This document shows, one piece after another, positions 17,147 through 25,646 of a stretch of 64,000 bases of DNA. The number at the start of each line of letters is the position of its first letter. Positions within the stretch are counted from its first letter, which is position 1. Source of the DNA: Blautia sp. (lineage in GTDB: Bacteria; Bacillota; Clostridia; Lachnospirales; Lachnospiraceae). The notes beneath the pieces are model-generated. The model was not told where the DNA came from. It ran no database searches and saw nothing but the letters and a program-made list of their open reading frames with translations. A program made the position numbers and the translations under genes. The DNA lies in contig JARIAR010000031.1 in the NCBI GenBank assembly GCA_029257805.1, forward strand, positions 1-64,000, read 5' to 3'.

Positions 17147-18571
17147 ATGAAAAAAGGTGAAATTTATGAGGGAATCATTGAGAAAGTTGATTTTCCAAAT
17201 AAAGGCATTGTTTTTGTTGACGGTCAGAAAGTTACAGTGAAAAATGGAATTCCCGGACAAAAAATCCGATTTATGATAAATAAAAAACGTTCCGGGAGGG
17301 CTGAGGGACGACTTTTGGAAGTTCTGGAAAAATCTCCGCTGGAAGTAAGAGAACCTGTATGCAGCATTTTCCCTGCATGCGGGGGATGTATGTATCAAAC
17401 CATGTCTTATGAAGAGCAGCTTTGTATGAAAGAACGGCAGGTGCGTGAACTTTTAGATGGAGCAATAGAAGATTGGAGAAAAAGCAAGGGGGATATACAA
17501 GAGGATGCCTGTCTCTCTTATCGATGGGAAGGGATTCATGGAAGTCCTATAGAATTTAGATATCGAAATAAAATGGAATTTTCTTTTGGAGATGAATATA
17601 AGGATGGTCCGCTTTCTCTTGGACTTCATAAAAAAGGAAGTACATATGATGTGCTGACTGCTGCAGATTGTAAGCTGGTGCATGAAGATATGACAAAAAT
17701 TTTATCTTGTGTGCTGGAGTATTTTCGTTTACGCGGAGCATCTCATTATAAAAAAATGCAGCATACAGGATATTTGCGCCATTTGCTTTTAAGAAGGGGA
17801 GTAACAACAGGTGAAATTCTTGTGCATATCGTTACCACAACGCAGGAGGAGTGGGATATGGAACCGCTTGTAGAGCAGTTGTGTGGACTTTCTCTGGAAG
17901 GAAAAATTGTGGGGATCATGCATATTTTAAATGACTCTCTTTCGGATGTGATCAAAAGTGATGAAACCCGCATTTTATATGGAAGGGACTATTTTTATGA
18001 AACATTGCTGGGACTTCAGTTTAAGATTAGCACCTTCTCCTTTTTTCAGCCAAATTCCCTTGCAGCGGAGCTCCTTTATTCAGTAGTCCGTGCGTATATT
18101 GGAGATACCCGGGATAAAGAAGTGTTTGATCTTTACAGTGGTACCGGAACAATTGCGCAGCTTGCAGCTTCTGTTGCAAAAGAAGTGATCGGAGTGGAAA
18201 TTGTGGAAGAAGCGGTAATTGCCGCTCGCGAAAATGCCGGAAGAAATGGTCTTGCAAATTGCCGTTTTATAGCAGGAGATGTATTGAAGGTGCTGGATGA
18301 GCTTTCCCAGAAACCAGATACGATTATTCTGGATCCTCCAAGAGATGGGATCCATCCAAAGGCTTTGCCAAAAATCCTGTCTTATGGAGTAGATCATATA
18401 GTCTATATTTCCTGCAAAGCTACAAGCCTTGCGCGAGATCTTCCGGCCTTTCTGGATGCGGGATATAGAGTAGAAAAAGCATGTTGTGTGGATCAGTTTT
18501 GTGAAACGGTGCATGTGGAGACTGTGTGCCTGTTAAAAAAGGAAGGCGCATCTTATGTCGGTCACAATTAA
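17147..18571 (+). CDS. RlmD/TrmA-family RNA (uracil-5-)-methyltransferase
   Basis: 474 residues from ATG 17147 (GGAGG six bases upstream). The order is an N-terminal TRAM-like beta domain, a [4Fe-4S] cysteine cluster (CSIFPACGGC with a preceding Cys), a central RNA-binding region, and a C-terminal SAM methyltransferase domain with DLYSGTGTIAQL, VIGVEIVEEAV and LDPPRDGIHPK. The catalytic nucleophile is the Cys in ISCKATSLARDL. This group methylates C5 of uridine in 23S rRNA (RlmD/RlmCD) or tRNA; the target cannot be assigned here. The 3' end overlaps the LacI gene by 17 bases. Confidence 0.87.
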   Translation: MKKGEIYEGIIEKVDFPNKGIVFVDGQKVTVKNGIPGQKIRFMINKKRSGRAEGRLLEVLEKSPLEVREPVCSIFPACGGCMYQTMSYEEQLCMKERQVRELLDGAIEDWRKSKGDIQEDACLSYRWEGIHGSPIEFRYRNKMEFSFGDEYKDGPLSLGLHKKGSTYDVLTAADCKLVHEDMTKILSCVLEYFRLRGASHYKKMQHTGYLRHLLLRRGVTTGEILVHIVTTTQEEWDMEPLVEQLCGLSLEGKIVGIMHILNDSLSDVIKSDETRILYGRDYFYETLLGLQFKISTFSFFQPNSLAAELLYSVVRAYIGDTRDKEVFDLYSGTGTIAQLAASVAKEVIGVEIVEEAVIAARENAGRNGLANCRFIAGDVLKVLDELSQKPDTIILDPPRDGIHPKALPKILSYGVDHIVYISCKATSLARDLPAFLDAGYRVEKACCVDQFCETVHVETVCLLKKEGASYVGHN

Positions 18572-19604
18572 AGATGTAGCACGAATGGCAGGTGTGTCTA
18601 CCGCAACAGTATCCAAAGTGATCAATGGAAAGCCATCTATATCAGCGGAAACCAGGCATCATGTTTTCCAGGTGATGGAGCAGTTGCATTACCATCCCAA
18701 TGCCCAGGCAAGTAATTTTGCAAAAAAACGTTCGGAAAATATTGTTTTTTTAGCAGTTACGGAAGCACATACTGCTTTTTCTAATCCGCATATGTTTGAA
18801 ATTTTATGTGGTGCACAGAAAAAAATCCGGGAGAAAAAATATAATTTTAGTTTTATTGGTTCACCTACAAAAGAAGATGCTTTTAGAGAAGCAGAGTATA
18901 TTATTGGAAGAAAAGCTGCCGATGGAATCTTGATTCATGGATCTGCAACTTCCAGATCTCTGGCTGCTTTGCTGGGCAACACAGATTTTCCTCACATCAT
19001 TATTGGAAGACCTTGTTTTTCCACAACAACATGTTGGATTGATATTAATAATTATGTTTCAGGAGAAATGGCAACAAAGTATTTAAATAAATGTGGTTAT
19101 ACAAAAATTGCGTTTATTGGTGGACCTGAAACAGATGAAATTTCCAGACACCGGCTGAAGGGATTTATATCTACGATGCATATTAATGGGCTGACAGTGC
19201 CGGATTCTTTTATAAAATATGGAAGCTACAGCCGTAAGAGTGGTTTTTCAATGATGGAAGAACTGTTGCGGGGAAATTGCCTTCCCGATGCTGTTATTTG
19301 TGAAAATAATGAAATTGCAATGGGAGCTACAGATGCAATTAGAAAACATGGAATGGAAATCCCTAATGATATCGGTGTGATAACGTTTGATGATTATCCT
19401 CTTTCGCAGTTCATTGATCCTCCTTTAACGGTGGTGGATATTGATGTAAATGAAATGGGGCATCTGGCAGCAACGCTTCTGTTAAAAAAAATTAAAAATC
19501 CGGCATTTCACATACAGTCCTTTGCTACTTTACCATCCTTGATTGTCAGAGCTTCTACACGAAATATAACAGAAGAAAATCGGTGCGAAAGCAATTTGCT
19601 TTGA
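18555..19604 (+). CDS. LacI-family transcription regulator, probably of the maltodextrin operon
   Basis: 349 residues. The N-terminal LacI helix-turn-helix is clear (TIKDVARMAGVSTATVSKVI), followed by the hinge helix (YHPNAQASNFAKK) and a periplasmic-binding-like effector domain with VITFDDYPLSQFIDPPLT near the end. It is translated from within the end of the methyltransferase gene (AAGGAAGG upstream) and converges on the minus-strand MalEFG/GH13 operon. The pseudo-palindrome at 24571-24582 is a plausible operator. The inducer is presumably a maltodextrin. Confidence 0.88.
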   Translation: MSVTIKDVARMAGVSTATVSKVINGKPSISAETRHHVFQVMEQLHYHPNAQASNFAKKRSENIVFLAVTEAHTAFSNPHMFEILCGAQKKIREKKYNFSFIGSPTKEDAFREAEYIIGRKAADGILIHGSATSRSLAALLGNTDFPHIIIGRPCFSTTTCWIDINNYVSGEMATKYLNKCGYTKIAFIGGPETDEISRHRLKGFISTMHINGLTVPDSFIKYGSYSRKSGFSMMEELLRGNCLPDAVICENNEIAMGATDAIRKHGMEIPNDIGVITFDDYPLSQFIDPPLTVVDIDVNEMGHLAATLLLKKIKNPAFHIQSFATLPSLIVRASTRNITEENRCESNLL

Positions 19605-19617
19605 CACCGATTTTTTT
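19576..19617. terminator. Bidirectional terminator between lacI and the GH13 gene
   Basis: AAATCGGTG (19577-19585) and CACCGATTT (19605-19613) enclose a nested AAAGC/GCTTT stem and are followed by TTTT. The 5' arm lies in the last codons of the LacI gene. Confidence 0.82.
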
Positions 19618-19634
19618 AGATTGTTATTTGTGAA

Positions 19635-21398
19635 TTATTTTTTTGACTGGTAAATGCAATAGCCATTTTGCTTTAGTAAGCCATTTTCAAATTGATCTGC
19701 CATTAAAATGTTATGAGGATTTATTGGAAAGAGATTTTTTTCATCCCCTGAATTTAAAAGCACGGTAATTTCTTTTTTAGAATTTATTCGACGAAATGCG
19801 AAGATTCCATCGTTGATCAATGACCATACAGGACAGTACGTAGTGGCAGAATCGATATAGTCTTTTCGTATCTGTATTAACTTTTTGATGAAGCTGCAGT
19901 CGTTTTCTGCTTCCCATTTCATCCCACGGCGATATTCTTGTTCTGTAATCCCTTGGATTCTCTGTTCATCGCCGTAAAACAGGCTGGGAACTCCGGGCAT
20001 TAAAATCAATAATATACAAGCCAGGCGCCATTTTTCACGATTTCCATCACAGAGAGAAAGAAATCTTGGAACATCATGGCTGTCAATTAAATTTAACTGA
20101 CCATTGACAAAATTAGTAGGATATCTAAGACGCATTTTTTCGAATTGATAAACGGCAGATAATGCATTTGAATCATTTTCTAAAAGATATTCTTTGCAGA
20201 TCCTCCGAAATTCATAATTCATTGTAGAGTCAAACATATCTCCTTTTAACCATGTGTGGGCATTTTCCCATACCTCTCCGATCAGTACCGCTTCTGGATT
20301 CGCTTTTTTTACGGATGTACGAAATTTTCTCCAGAAATCGCGATTGATTTCATTTGCTACATCCAGACGCCATCCGTCCACATGAAATTTTGTAATCCAA
20401 TATGCACCCACATCTGCAAAATACATTTGAACTTCACGGTCTGCCGTATTTAGTTTGGGCATCTTTCGTTCATAGGCAAAGCATGTATATCCGGGGGTGT
20501 CATTTTCGTTTTGTGGCTTTTCCACTGGAAATTCCAAATTATAAAACCATTTACAGTAGCGAGAATTTTTGCCTTTTTTTATCACATCTTCAAAGGCAAA
20601 AAATTCCCAGCTGCAATGATTAAATACACCATCTATAATAATTTTCATTCCTCGATGGTGCAGTGCATTTACAAGATTTTCAAAGTCCTCCTCTGTTCCC
20701 AGACATGGATCAATATGATAGTAATCTAATACATCATATTTATGATATTCCCCTGCTGAAAAAATCGGATTTAAGTACAGGCAGGTAAACCCCATTTCCT
20801 GAATATAATCCAGATTTTCCATAATGCCTTTTAAGGTTCCACCCAGTCTGGATTTGCACAATTGTCCGGTTTCCAGTTTCTTTTCCATTGCTCGTTCTTG
20901 GAGCAGTTGTTTTCCATTGGCAAAGCTATCTGGGAAAATATTATATACAACTGCATTTTTAAACCATTCCGGTATATCCGGTATTTCTTCTCTCAAAATA
21001 AATGGATATTGATAATATTCGCTTCTCCCATCTACAATCTGACCCTGAATATAGGTATCTCCTAATTGTTTTGTGAAACGGTCTGCATAATATAACGTCC
21101 ACTCCGTGTTTTTTACTAATTTAAAATAGTAACAAATCCGGTTATAAACGGTTTCAATCCGTGCTTCATAATAATCAAAATATTCATCAGTTCCGCAAAT
21201 TTTCATTGGCAGATTATAGAATTCGATAGGTGTCTTTCTGCAGACACGATCGGCATAGTATAAAGTGCAGGAGGACAGATCATTCTTTTTTGTACGAATT
21301 CGTATGATTAAAGTATGTTCTGATTCCGGAAATGCATATTCCGATAATGGTATATGCAAAACTGCTGCACGATCGATTGGGGTTTCTTCTAAAATCAT
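19635..21398 (-). CDS. GH13 alpha-glucan hydrolase (neopullulanase/cyclomaltodextrinase type)
   Basis: 587 residues without a signal peptide, so cytosolic. An N-terminal beta domain (about 1-140) precedes the GH13 barrel. Conserved regions: I DGVFNHC (255-262), II GWRLDVANE with nucleophile Asp346, III GEVWEN with acid/base Glu375, IV LIDSHDVPR with Asp442. The subfamily resembles neopullulanase/cyclomaltodextrinase, which open imported linear or cyclic maltodextrins to maltose and glucose. It is the last gene of the MalEFG operon and its start codon overlaps the malG stop by four bases. Confidence 0.88.
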   Translation of the reverse strand: MILEETPIDRAAVLHIPLSEYAFPESEHTLIIRIRTKKNDLSSCTLYYADRVCRKTPIEFYNLPMKICGTDEYFDYYEARIETVYNRICYYFKLVKNTEWTLYYADRFTKQLGDTYIQGQIVDGRSEYYQYPFILREEIPDIPEWFKNAVVYNIFPDSFANGKQLLQERAMEKKLETGQLCKSRLGGTLKGIMENLDYIQEMGFTCLYLNPIFSAGEYHKYDVLDYYHIDPCLGTEEDFENLVNALHHRGMKIIIDGVFNHCSWEFFAFEDVIKKGKNSRYCKWFYNLEFPVEKPQNENDTPGYTCFAYERKMPKLNTADREVQMYFADVGAYWITKFHVDGWRLDVANEINRDFWRKFRTSVKKANPEAVLIGEVWENAHTWLKGDMFDSTMNYEFRRICKEYLLENDSNALSAVYQFEKMRLRYPTNFVNGQLNLIDSHDVPRFLSLCDGNREKWRLACILLILMPGVPSLFYGDEQRIQGITEQEYRRGMKWEAENDCSFIKKLIQIRKDYIDSATTYCPVWSLINDGIFAFRRINSKKEITVLLNSGDEKNLFPINPHNILMADQFENGLLKQNGYCIYQSKK

Positions 21399-22240
21399 CC
21401 TTTTACACCTCCTGCTGTCAAACCGGAAATCATATATTTTTGAATACAGAAAAAAACAATCAAAATGGGAATGGAGACTAAAATGGCAGCTGCTGAAAAA
21501 AGAGGCCAGCTTCTGCTATAGTCGCCAGACTGTAATTGATACAATCCGGCTGCCAGTGTATAGCTGTTTTCGTTCATCATAAAGGTTGTGGAAAATAAAT
21601 ATTCATTCCATACAAAAATCAATACCATCACTGCTGTTACAATAATTGCAGGACGAGCTAGTGGAAGTACTATTTTAAAGAGAAGCTGTCTGCTATTTGC
21701 TCCATCAATTCTGGAAGCTTCTTCTATTTCTATGGGAATGGTATCAAAATATCCTTTCATATTCCATATGCTGAAAATACACATACTTCCGGCATATACA
21801 ATAATTAATCCTATGTAGGAATTTAATAAATGGAAGGTTTTAAAAAGCCGGAATATCGCAAACATGGATAAAATCTGTGGAAAAGCATTTAGGATCAGAA
21901 GAACCTGCAGGACTCCATTTTTGCCTTTAAATCGATATCTGGAAAATGCGTAAGCGGCTGTGATCGCTGTTCCCATAGCAAGTATCATAGTACCAATGCT
22001 TAAAATGGCAGAGTTTTTTAACCACAACAAAAAGGGTTCGTTTACTATAATTTCATAATAGTTTGCCAGGGTTGGGTTTTGTGGCCAAAAGGAAAGTCCG
22101 GAATTAAGACCGGTTCCTCCACGACTTACAGATAAGGAAAGTGCATATAAAATTGGAATGAATATGATTGTACACAATGCAATAAATAGTATATTTAAAA
22201 CAGTAAGTCCTGTTATATGTCTGACTTTTTTTGTATTCAT
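21395..22240 (-). CDS. malG: Maltodextrin-type ABC transporter permease MalG
   Basis: 281 residues with six membrane helices. The binding-protein-dependent EAA loop reads EIEEASRIDGANSRQLLFKI around residues 170-190. It ends in VKG like many MalG proteins. Its ATG overlaps the malF stop (ATGA), and its own stop overlaps the GH13 start in the same way, so the three are translationally coupled. It pairs with MalF; no ATPase gene is in the operon, so a shared MsmK-type ATPase from elsewhere is expected. Confidence 0.88.
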   Translation of the reverse strand: MNTKKVRHITGLTVLNILFIALCTIIFIPILYALSLSVSRGGTGLNSGLSFWPQNPTLANYYEIIVNEPFLLWLKNSAILSIGTMILAMGTAITAAYAFSRYRFKGKNGVLQVLLILNAFPQILSMFAIFRLFKTFHLLNSYIGLIIVYAGSMCIFSIWNMKGYFDTIPIEIEEASRIDGANSRQLLFKIVLPLARPAIIVTAVMVLIFVWNEYLFSTTFMMNENSYTLAAGLYQLQSGDYSRSWPLFSAAAILVSIPILIVFFCIQKYMISGLTAGGVKG

Positions 22241-23124
22241 GCGGCCTCCTTTATTTCACGGTTGGTAAACAATGAAAATAAAATAATAAAAAGAAAAATA
22301 ACAATGGAAACTGCGGAAGAAAGTCCATAATTATTAGATACAAAGGCATTTTGGTGGGCATATGTAATAATGGTCTGCAAGGTGGATCCGGATAAAGAGC
22401 CTTTCTGCATAGTTAAGAGATAGATAATGTCAAATTGTTTAAATGTCGTAAATGTTGTCATAATGATGGAAGGAAGCAAAATCGGTTTAATGGAGGGGAT
22501 CGTAATGTACCAGTTTTGTTTCCAAAAACCTGCACCATCCAGTTTTGCACTTTCGTAATAGCTTCTGTCAACACTTTGTAAAGCACCATCCATCATCATG
22601 ATCATAAAAGGAAGCGCCATCCATAAGTTTAAGATCATGCAGGAAAGAAAGGCCGGAACATTTTCTGAAAGAAAGTTCATTTTTTCCAATCCCATAGCAG
22701 TGAGGATTTTATTGAGAAATCCAAATTCTGTGTTGAACATTCCGACTTTCCACAACAGGATGGAAACGTATGCCGGCATTGCCCAGGGAAACATCAAAAA
22801 AGTTTTGTATACTCTTGCCATTTTAAGTCCTTTTACATTTAAGCCAAGGGCAATAAAAAAGGCAATAGCAATTTGGATGACCATATTTAAGAAAGTCCAG
22901 AGGATTGTGGTCAGCAGTGCTTTAAAAAAGCCAGAATCTACTTTAAGCAGCGCTCTCTGAAAGTTTTCCAATCCTATTAAATGATAATTATCCCAGTGGT
23001 ATAAATTCATATTTGTTAAGGAAATGTATCCTGTATACAAAATGGGGAAAACTACAATAATCCCTATTAAGATAAGCGCTGGAAAACTATACATCCAAGG
23101 ACGGTTTTTTCGTTTATTTTTCAT
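22237..23124 (-). CDS. malF: Maltodextrin-type ABC transporter permease MalF
   Basis: 295 residues from the ATG at 23124, preceded by GAGGT on the minus strand. An upstream in-frame start would extend it by 21 residues without support. Six membrane helices are visible, with the EAA loop YYESAKLDGAGFWKQNWYIT near residue 190. It lacks the long periplasmic loop of E. coli MalF, as usual for Gram-positive homologues. Confidence 0.88.
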   Translation of the reverse strand: MKNKRKNRPWMYSFPALILIGIIVVFPILYTGYISLTNMNLYHWDNYHLIGLENFQRALLKVDSGFFKALLTTILWTFLNMVIQIAIAFFIALGLNVKGLKMARVYKTFLMFPWAMPAYVSILLWKVGMFNTEFGFLNKILTAMGLEKMNFLSENVPAFLSCMILNLWMALPFMIMMMDGALQSVDRSYYESAKLDGAGFWKQNWYITIPSIKPILLPSIIMTTFTTFKQFDIIYLLTMQKGSLSGSTLQTIITYAHQNAFVSNNYGLSSAVSIVIFLFIILFSLFTNREIKEAA

Positions 23125-23193
23125 ACTGTATACCTCATAAAGAAAGATGGCAGGGCATCCATATGGCTGTCCTGCCACTTCTTGCATTGTTAT

Positions 23194-24438
23194 TTACTTC
23201 ATATCTGCGATTGCAGTTTCTGCTTCTTTTTGATATTTTTCAGCGGCTGTGTCTAAATCTTCTTCTGATTTATTTACTGCCGCTAATAAAGATTCGGTTG
23301 GCCCCCACATTACGCTCATTTCCGGAATGTTTGGCATAGGTTGGGCAGTTTCGGCAGTTTGTTTCATGGCAGAAATCATTTCATTATTAGCTACTTTTTC
23401 CTGGTCATATGCTTTCTGATTTGCAGGAGCGCAATTTGCTTTTTCTGCCAGTGCAACTCCAACATCTGGTTTTGATAATACAGTAAGAACCTTTTTGATA
23501 GCGTCTTTTTTATTTTCTGCAGCGTGTTTTAACACCCCAATGGCCTGAATGCCAGAATAAGGAGCCAGACTATTGCCATTAGGCAGTGTGAAATCAGATA
23601 ATGATTTAATGCCAAGATTAATATTCGCGTCTTTAATTCCCGGTATTAGCCATGGACCCCCAATAATAGCCTGGGCTTTTCCTTCATTAAATAAAGTTGT
23701 TACAGTGTTGTAATCACCATCCGCTTCTAATGCAGCGAATTTCTTGTTGTATTCAATTGCCTCTTTTGTTTCTTTTTTTGTCAGACCTGGTTTGGCTTCT
23801 TCATTTATAACGTATCCGCCAAATCCATTAATAACAGGTGACACATTATATGCTGTAGAATGCTGGTTTACTAAAGCATATGTTCCCTTTGCGGAATCTG
23901 TGTTCTGTTCCATATATGTATACAGTTCTTCGGTAGTGGATGGAATTTCGTCTGTCCATAAATCCTTGTTATACATAAAAAGCAGAGTTTCAAAATATAA
24001 AGGAAGCAGATACTGCTTGCCTTGATATTCTCCCGCTTTCAATGTCATTGGCAGCATATCTTTATAAGCATCTTTTTCCAGAATATCTGTAATTGGAGAT
24101 AACACTCCCATTTCTACGAATGCACCAAGAGAGTCGTGTGCGTATAAATACATATCCGGTCCGCTTTCTTCGTCATTCCCATATAATTTTATCTGGTCTG
24201 TTAATCCGCTTTTCTTTTCAAATTTTACAGTAAGCTGATCTTCTGCCAGTTCTTTGTTAACCTGTTCTTGGATTACGCTCATTACGGATTCATCACCGTC
24301 ATGCCAAATGCTGATTTCTTGTGCTTTTGCAGTGTCATTTTGTGGCTTTTCATTAGTATTAGATGTTTTGTTTCCGCATCCGGCTAAGAGTGAGGCAGCC
24401 ATAGTGGCGCAAAGAAACATAGCGATTCTTTTTTTCAT
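23194..24438 (-). CDS. malE: Maltodextrin-type ABC transporter substrate-binding lipoprotein
   Basis: 414 residues. The signal peptide ends in the lipobox LLAGC (Cys near residue 21), so the protein is anchored in the membrane by lipidation. The mature part is a family 1 solute-binding protein: EISIWHDGDESVM at the start, and GKAQAIIGGPWLIPGIKDANI and APYSGIQAIGVLKHA in the middle. Together with the GH13 enzyme this indicates maltooligosaccharide or cyclodextrin uptake. ATG 24438 was chosen because GGGGGAT lies seven bases upstream; the upstream in-frame ATG at 24483 has no ribosome binding site. Confidence 0.88.
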   Translation of the reverse strand: MKKRIAMFLCATMAASLLAGCGNKTSNTNEKPQNDTAKAQEISIWHDGDESVMSVIQEQVNKELAEDQLTVKFEKKSGLTDQIKLYGNDEESGPDMYLYAHDSLGAFVEMGVLSPITDILEKDAYKDMLPMTLKAGEYQGKQYLLPLYFETLLFMYNKDLWTDEIPSTTEELYTYMEQNTDSAKGTYALVNQHSTAYNVSPVINGFGGYVINEEAKPGLTKKETKEAIEYNKKFAALEADGDYNTVTTLFNEGKAQAIIGGPWLIPGIKDANINLGIKSLSDFTLPNGNSLAPYSGIQAIGVLKHAAENKKDAIKKVLTVLSKPDVGVALAEKANCAPANQKAYDQEKVANNEMISAMKQTAETAQPMPNIPEMSVMWGPTESLLAAVNKSEEDLDTAAEKYQKEAETAIADMK

Positions 24439-24509
24439 TTCACATCCCCCTTTAATTAATGAAGTTAAATTTTTCGTGTTCATCAGATATATATCGGATA
24501 TTTAAGTAA

Positions 24510-24538
24510 TTTTTACCATTAAAACATTATGTTTTCAA
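24510..24538 (-). promoter_or_regulatory. Candidate promoter of the malEFG-GH13 operon
   Basis: On the minus strand TTGAAA (24538-24533) and TAAAAA (24515-24510) are 17 bp apart, about 70 bases before the malE start. The weak -10 is compatible with regulated expression. Confidence 0.45.
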
Positions 24539-24570
24539 TGTTTTCTATATATTTTGTTCAAAAAAATAAG

Positions 24571-24582
24571 GTAACCGTTTAC
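24571..24582. promoter_or_regulatory. LacI-type pseudo-palindrome upstream of malE
   Basis: GTAACCGTTTAC is a 12-bp imperfect palindrome with the central CG typical of LacI-family operators (two mismatched positions). It lies 33 bp upstream of the candidate -35. It is a likely site for the LacI regulator at 18555-19604. Confidence 0.4.
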
Positions 24583-24618
24583 TTTAGAGGGATTGTGTTT
24601 GTAAATGAAATAATAAAA

Positions 24619-24674
24619 GGTCTCCTATGATAAGCAGGGGATGAGATAACCCCAAAACATTATCATAGAAGACC
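24619..24674. terminator. Long hairpin after the short-chain dehydrogenase gene
   Basis: GGTCTCCTATGATAA (24619-24633) pairs with TTATCATAGAAGACC (24660-24674) with one mismatch, and the loop carries an inner GGGG/CCCC stem. On the minus strand it is followed by TTTTATTATTT. It separates the dehydrogenase gene from the malE promoter. Confidence 0.7.
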
Positions 24675-24680
24675 ATTTTA

Positions 24681-25427
24681 TTAGGCTCTTGCCATACCGT
24701 CTACACTTAGTACCACACCGGTAATATAGGAAGCTTCGTCAGATGCCAGAAATACAAAGGCGTTTGCAATATCTTCCGGTTTGCCAAGGCGGCGCAGAGG
24801 AATCTGACGGATCATTGGTTGGATGACTTCGTCAGGAACTGCTTTCATCATATCGGTTTCGGTGATCCCGGGAGCAACTGCATTTACGCGTATCCCTTTT
24901 GGACCTAATTCCCGTGCCAGAGAAACAGTCAGTCCGTTCACGGCAAATTTAGAAGCTGGATAAGCGAAACCGCTTGGCTGTCCGGAAATACTAACCATAG
25001 AAGAAGTGGAAAGGATTACTCCGCTACCGCGGGCGATCATACATTCACTGGCTGCACGGGTGGCATTAAAAACACCTTTTACGTTCAGATCCATAACTTT
25101 GTCATAAGTTTCTTCTGTGTATTCCGTGAAAGGTGTGCTTTCGGAAACACCGGCATTATTCACCAGGATATCCACACATCCATATTTGGAAGCAGCTTCG
25201 CAAAATGCGTTCTGTACAGATTCCAGATTAGCAAGGTTTGGGCTGATTCCGGCAACAGTGCTATCTGGATATTTTTCCTTTAGTTGTGCGACTGCAGTAT
25301 CGGCAGATTTCTGTGAACTGGCTGTCAGAATGACGGTAGCGCCTTCTTTTAAAAATTTATCTGCAGTGGCAAAACCGATTCCACGACTTCCTCCGGTAAT
25401 AATGGCTACTTTATTTTTTAATCTCAT
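24681..25427 (-). CDS. Short-chain dehydrogenase/reductase, BaiA-like
   Basis: 248 residues, a classical SDR. The cofactor loop is TGGSRGIGFATA (residues about 11-22), then NNAG, the catalytic STSS and Tyr-x-x-x-Lys in AYPASK. As I recall the family, it resembles clostridial bile-acid 3-alpha-hydroxysteroid dehydrogenases (BaiA) in the start KVAIITGGSRGIGFA, in QLKEKYPDS, and in the end (PLRRLGKPEDIANAFVFLAS, then ITGVVLSVDG). The substrate is inferred only; 3-oxoacyl-ACP reductase or sugar oxidoreductase roles cannot be excluded. It is a single gene between a terminator and a divergent regulator. Confidence 0.75.
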   Translation of the reverse strand: MRLKNKVAIITGGSRGIGFATADKFLKEGATVILTASSQKSADTAVAQLKEKYPDSTVAGISPNLANLESVQNAFCEAASKYGCVDILVNNAGVSESTPFTEYTEETYDKVMDLNVKGVFNATRAASECMIARGSGVILSTSSMVSISGQPSGFAYPASKFAVNGLTVSLARELGPKGIRVNAVAPGITETDMMKAVPDEVIQPMIRQIPLRRLGKPEDIANAFVFLASDEASYITGVVLSVDGMARA

Positions 25428-25463
25428 AGAGACTTCCTCCTGTTTTCCTATTTGTTTTTATTT

Positions 25464-25505
25464 ATTATAGAGAGAAAAAGTATAGATTTCTGTGATGAAA
25501 TCACA
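25464..25505 (-). promoter_or_regulatory. Dehydrogenase promoter with palindromic operator
   Basis: The minus-strand -10 is TATAAT (25469-25464). No good -35 is present. Where the -35 should be there is instead a perfect palindrome, TGTGATGAAATCACA (25491-25505), centred about 41 bases upstream of the predicted start site. That is the position used by class II activators. Confidence 0.5.
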
Positions 25506-25569
25506 TATAATCATCTTATTGCGTTATGGAATATGGAAAGCCATGTAAAAGAATATTTGCGCCTGAATT

Positions 25570-25597
25570 TTGACAGATGCAAAGGCGCTTTTATAGA
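25570..25597 (+). promoter_or_regulatory. Promoter of the XRE-family membrane regulator
   Basis: TTGACA (25570-25575) and TATAGA (25592-25597) are 16 bp apart, about 50 bases before the ATG. A GCGCCT/AGGCGC inverted repeat (25559-25564, 25583-25588) overlaps the promoter and could be an operator. Confidence 0.6.
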
Positions 25598-25646
25598 CAT
25601 AGTGTATCTTGTTTTATAAAATCCATACAAAAGGAGGTAAACTATC

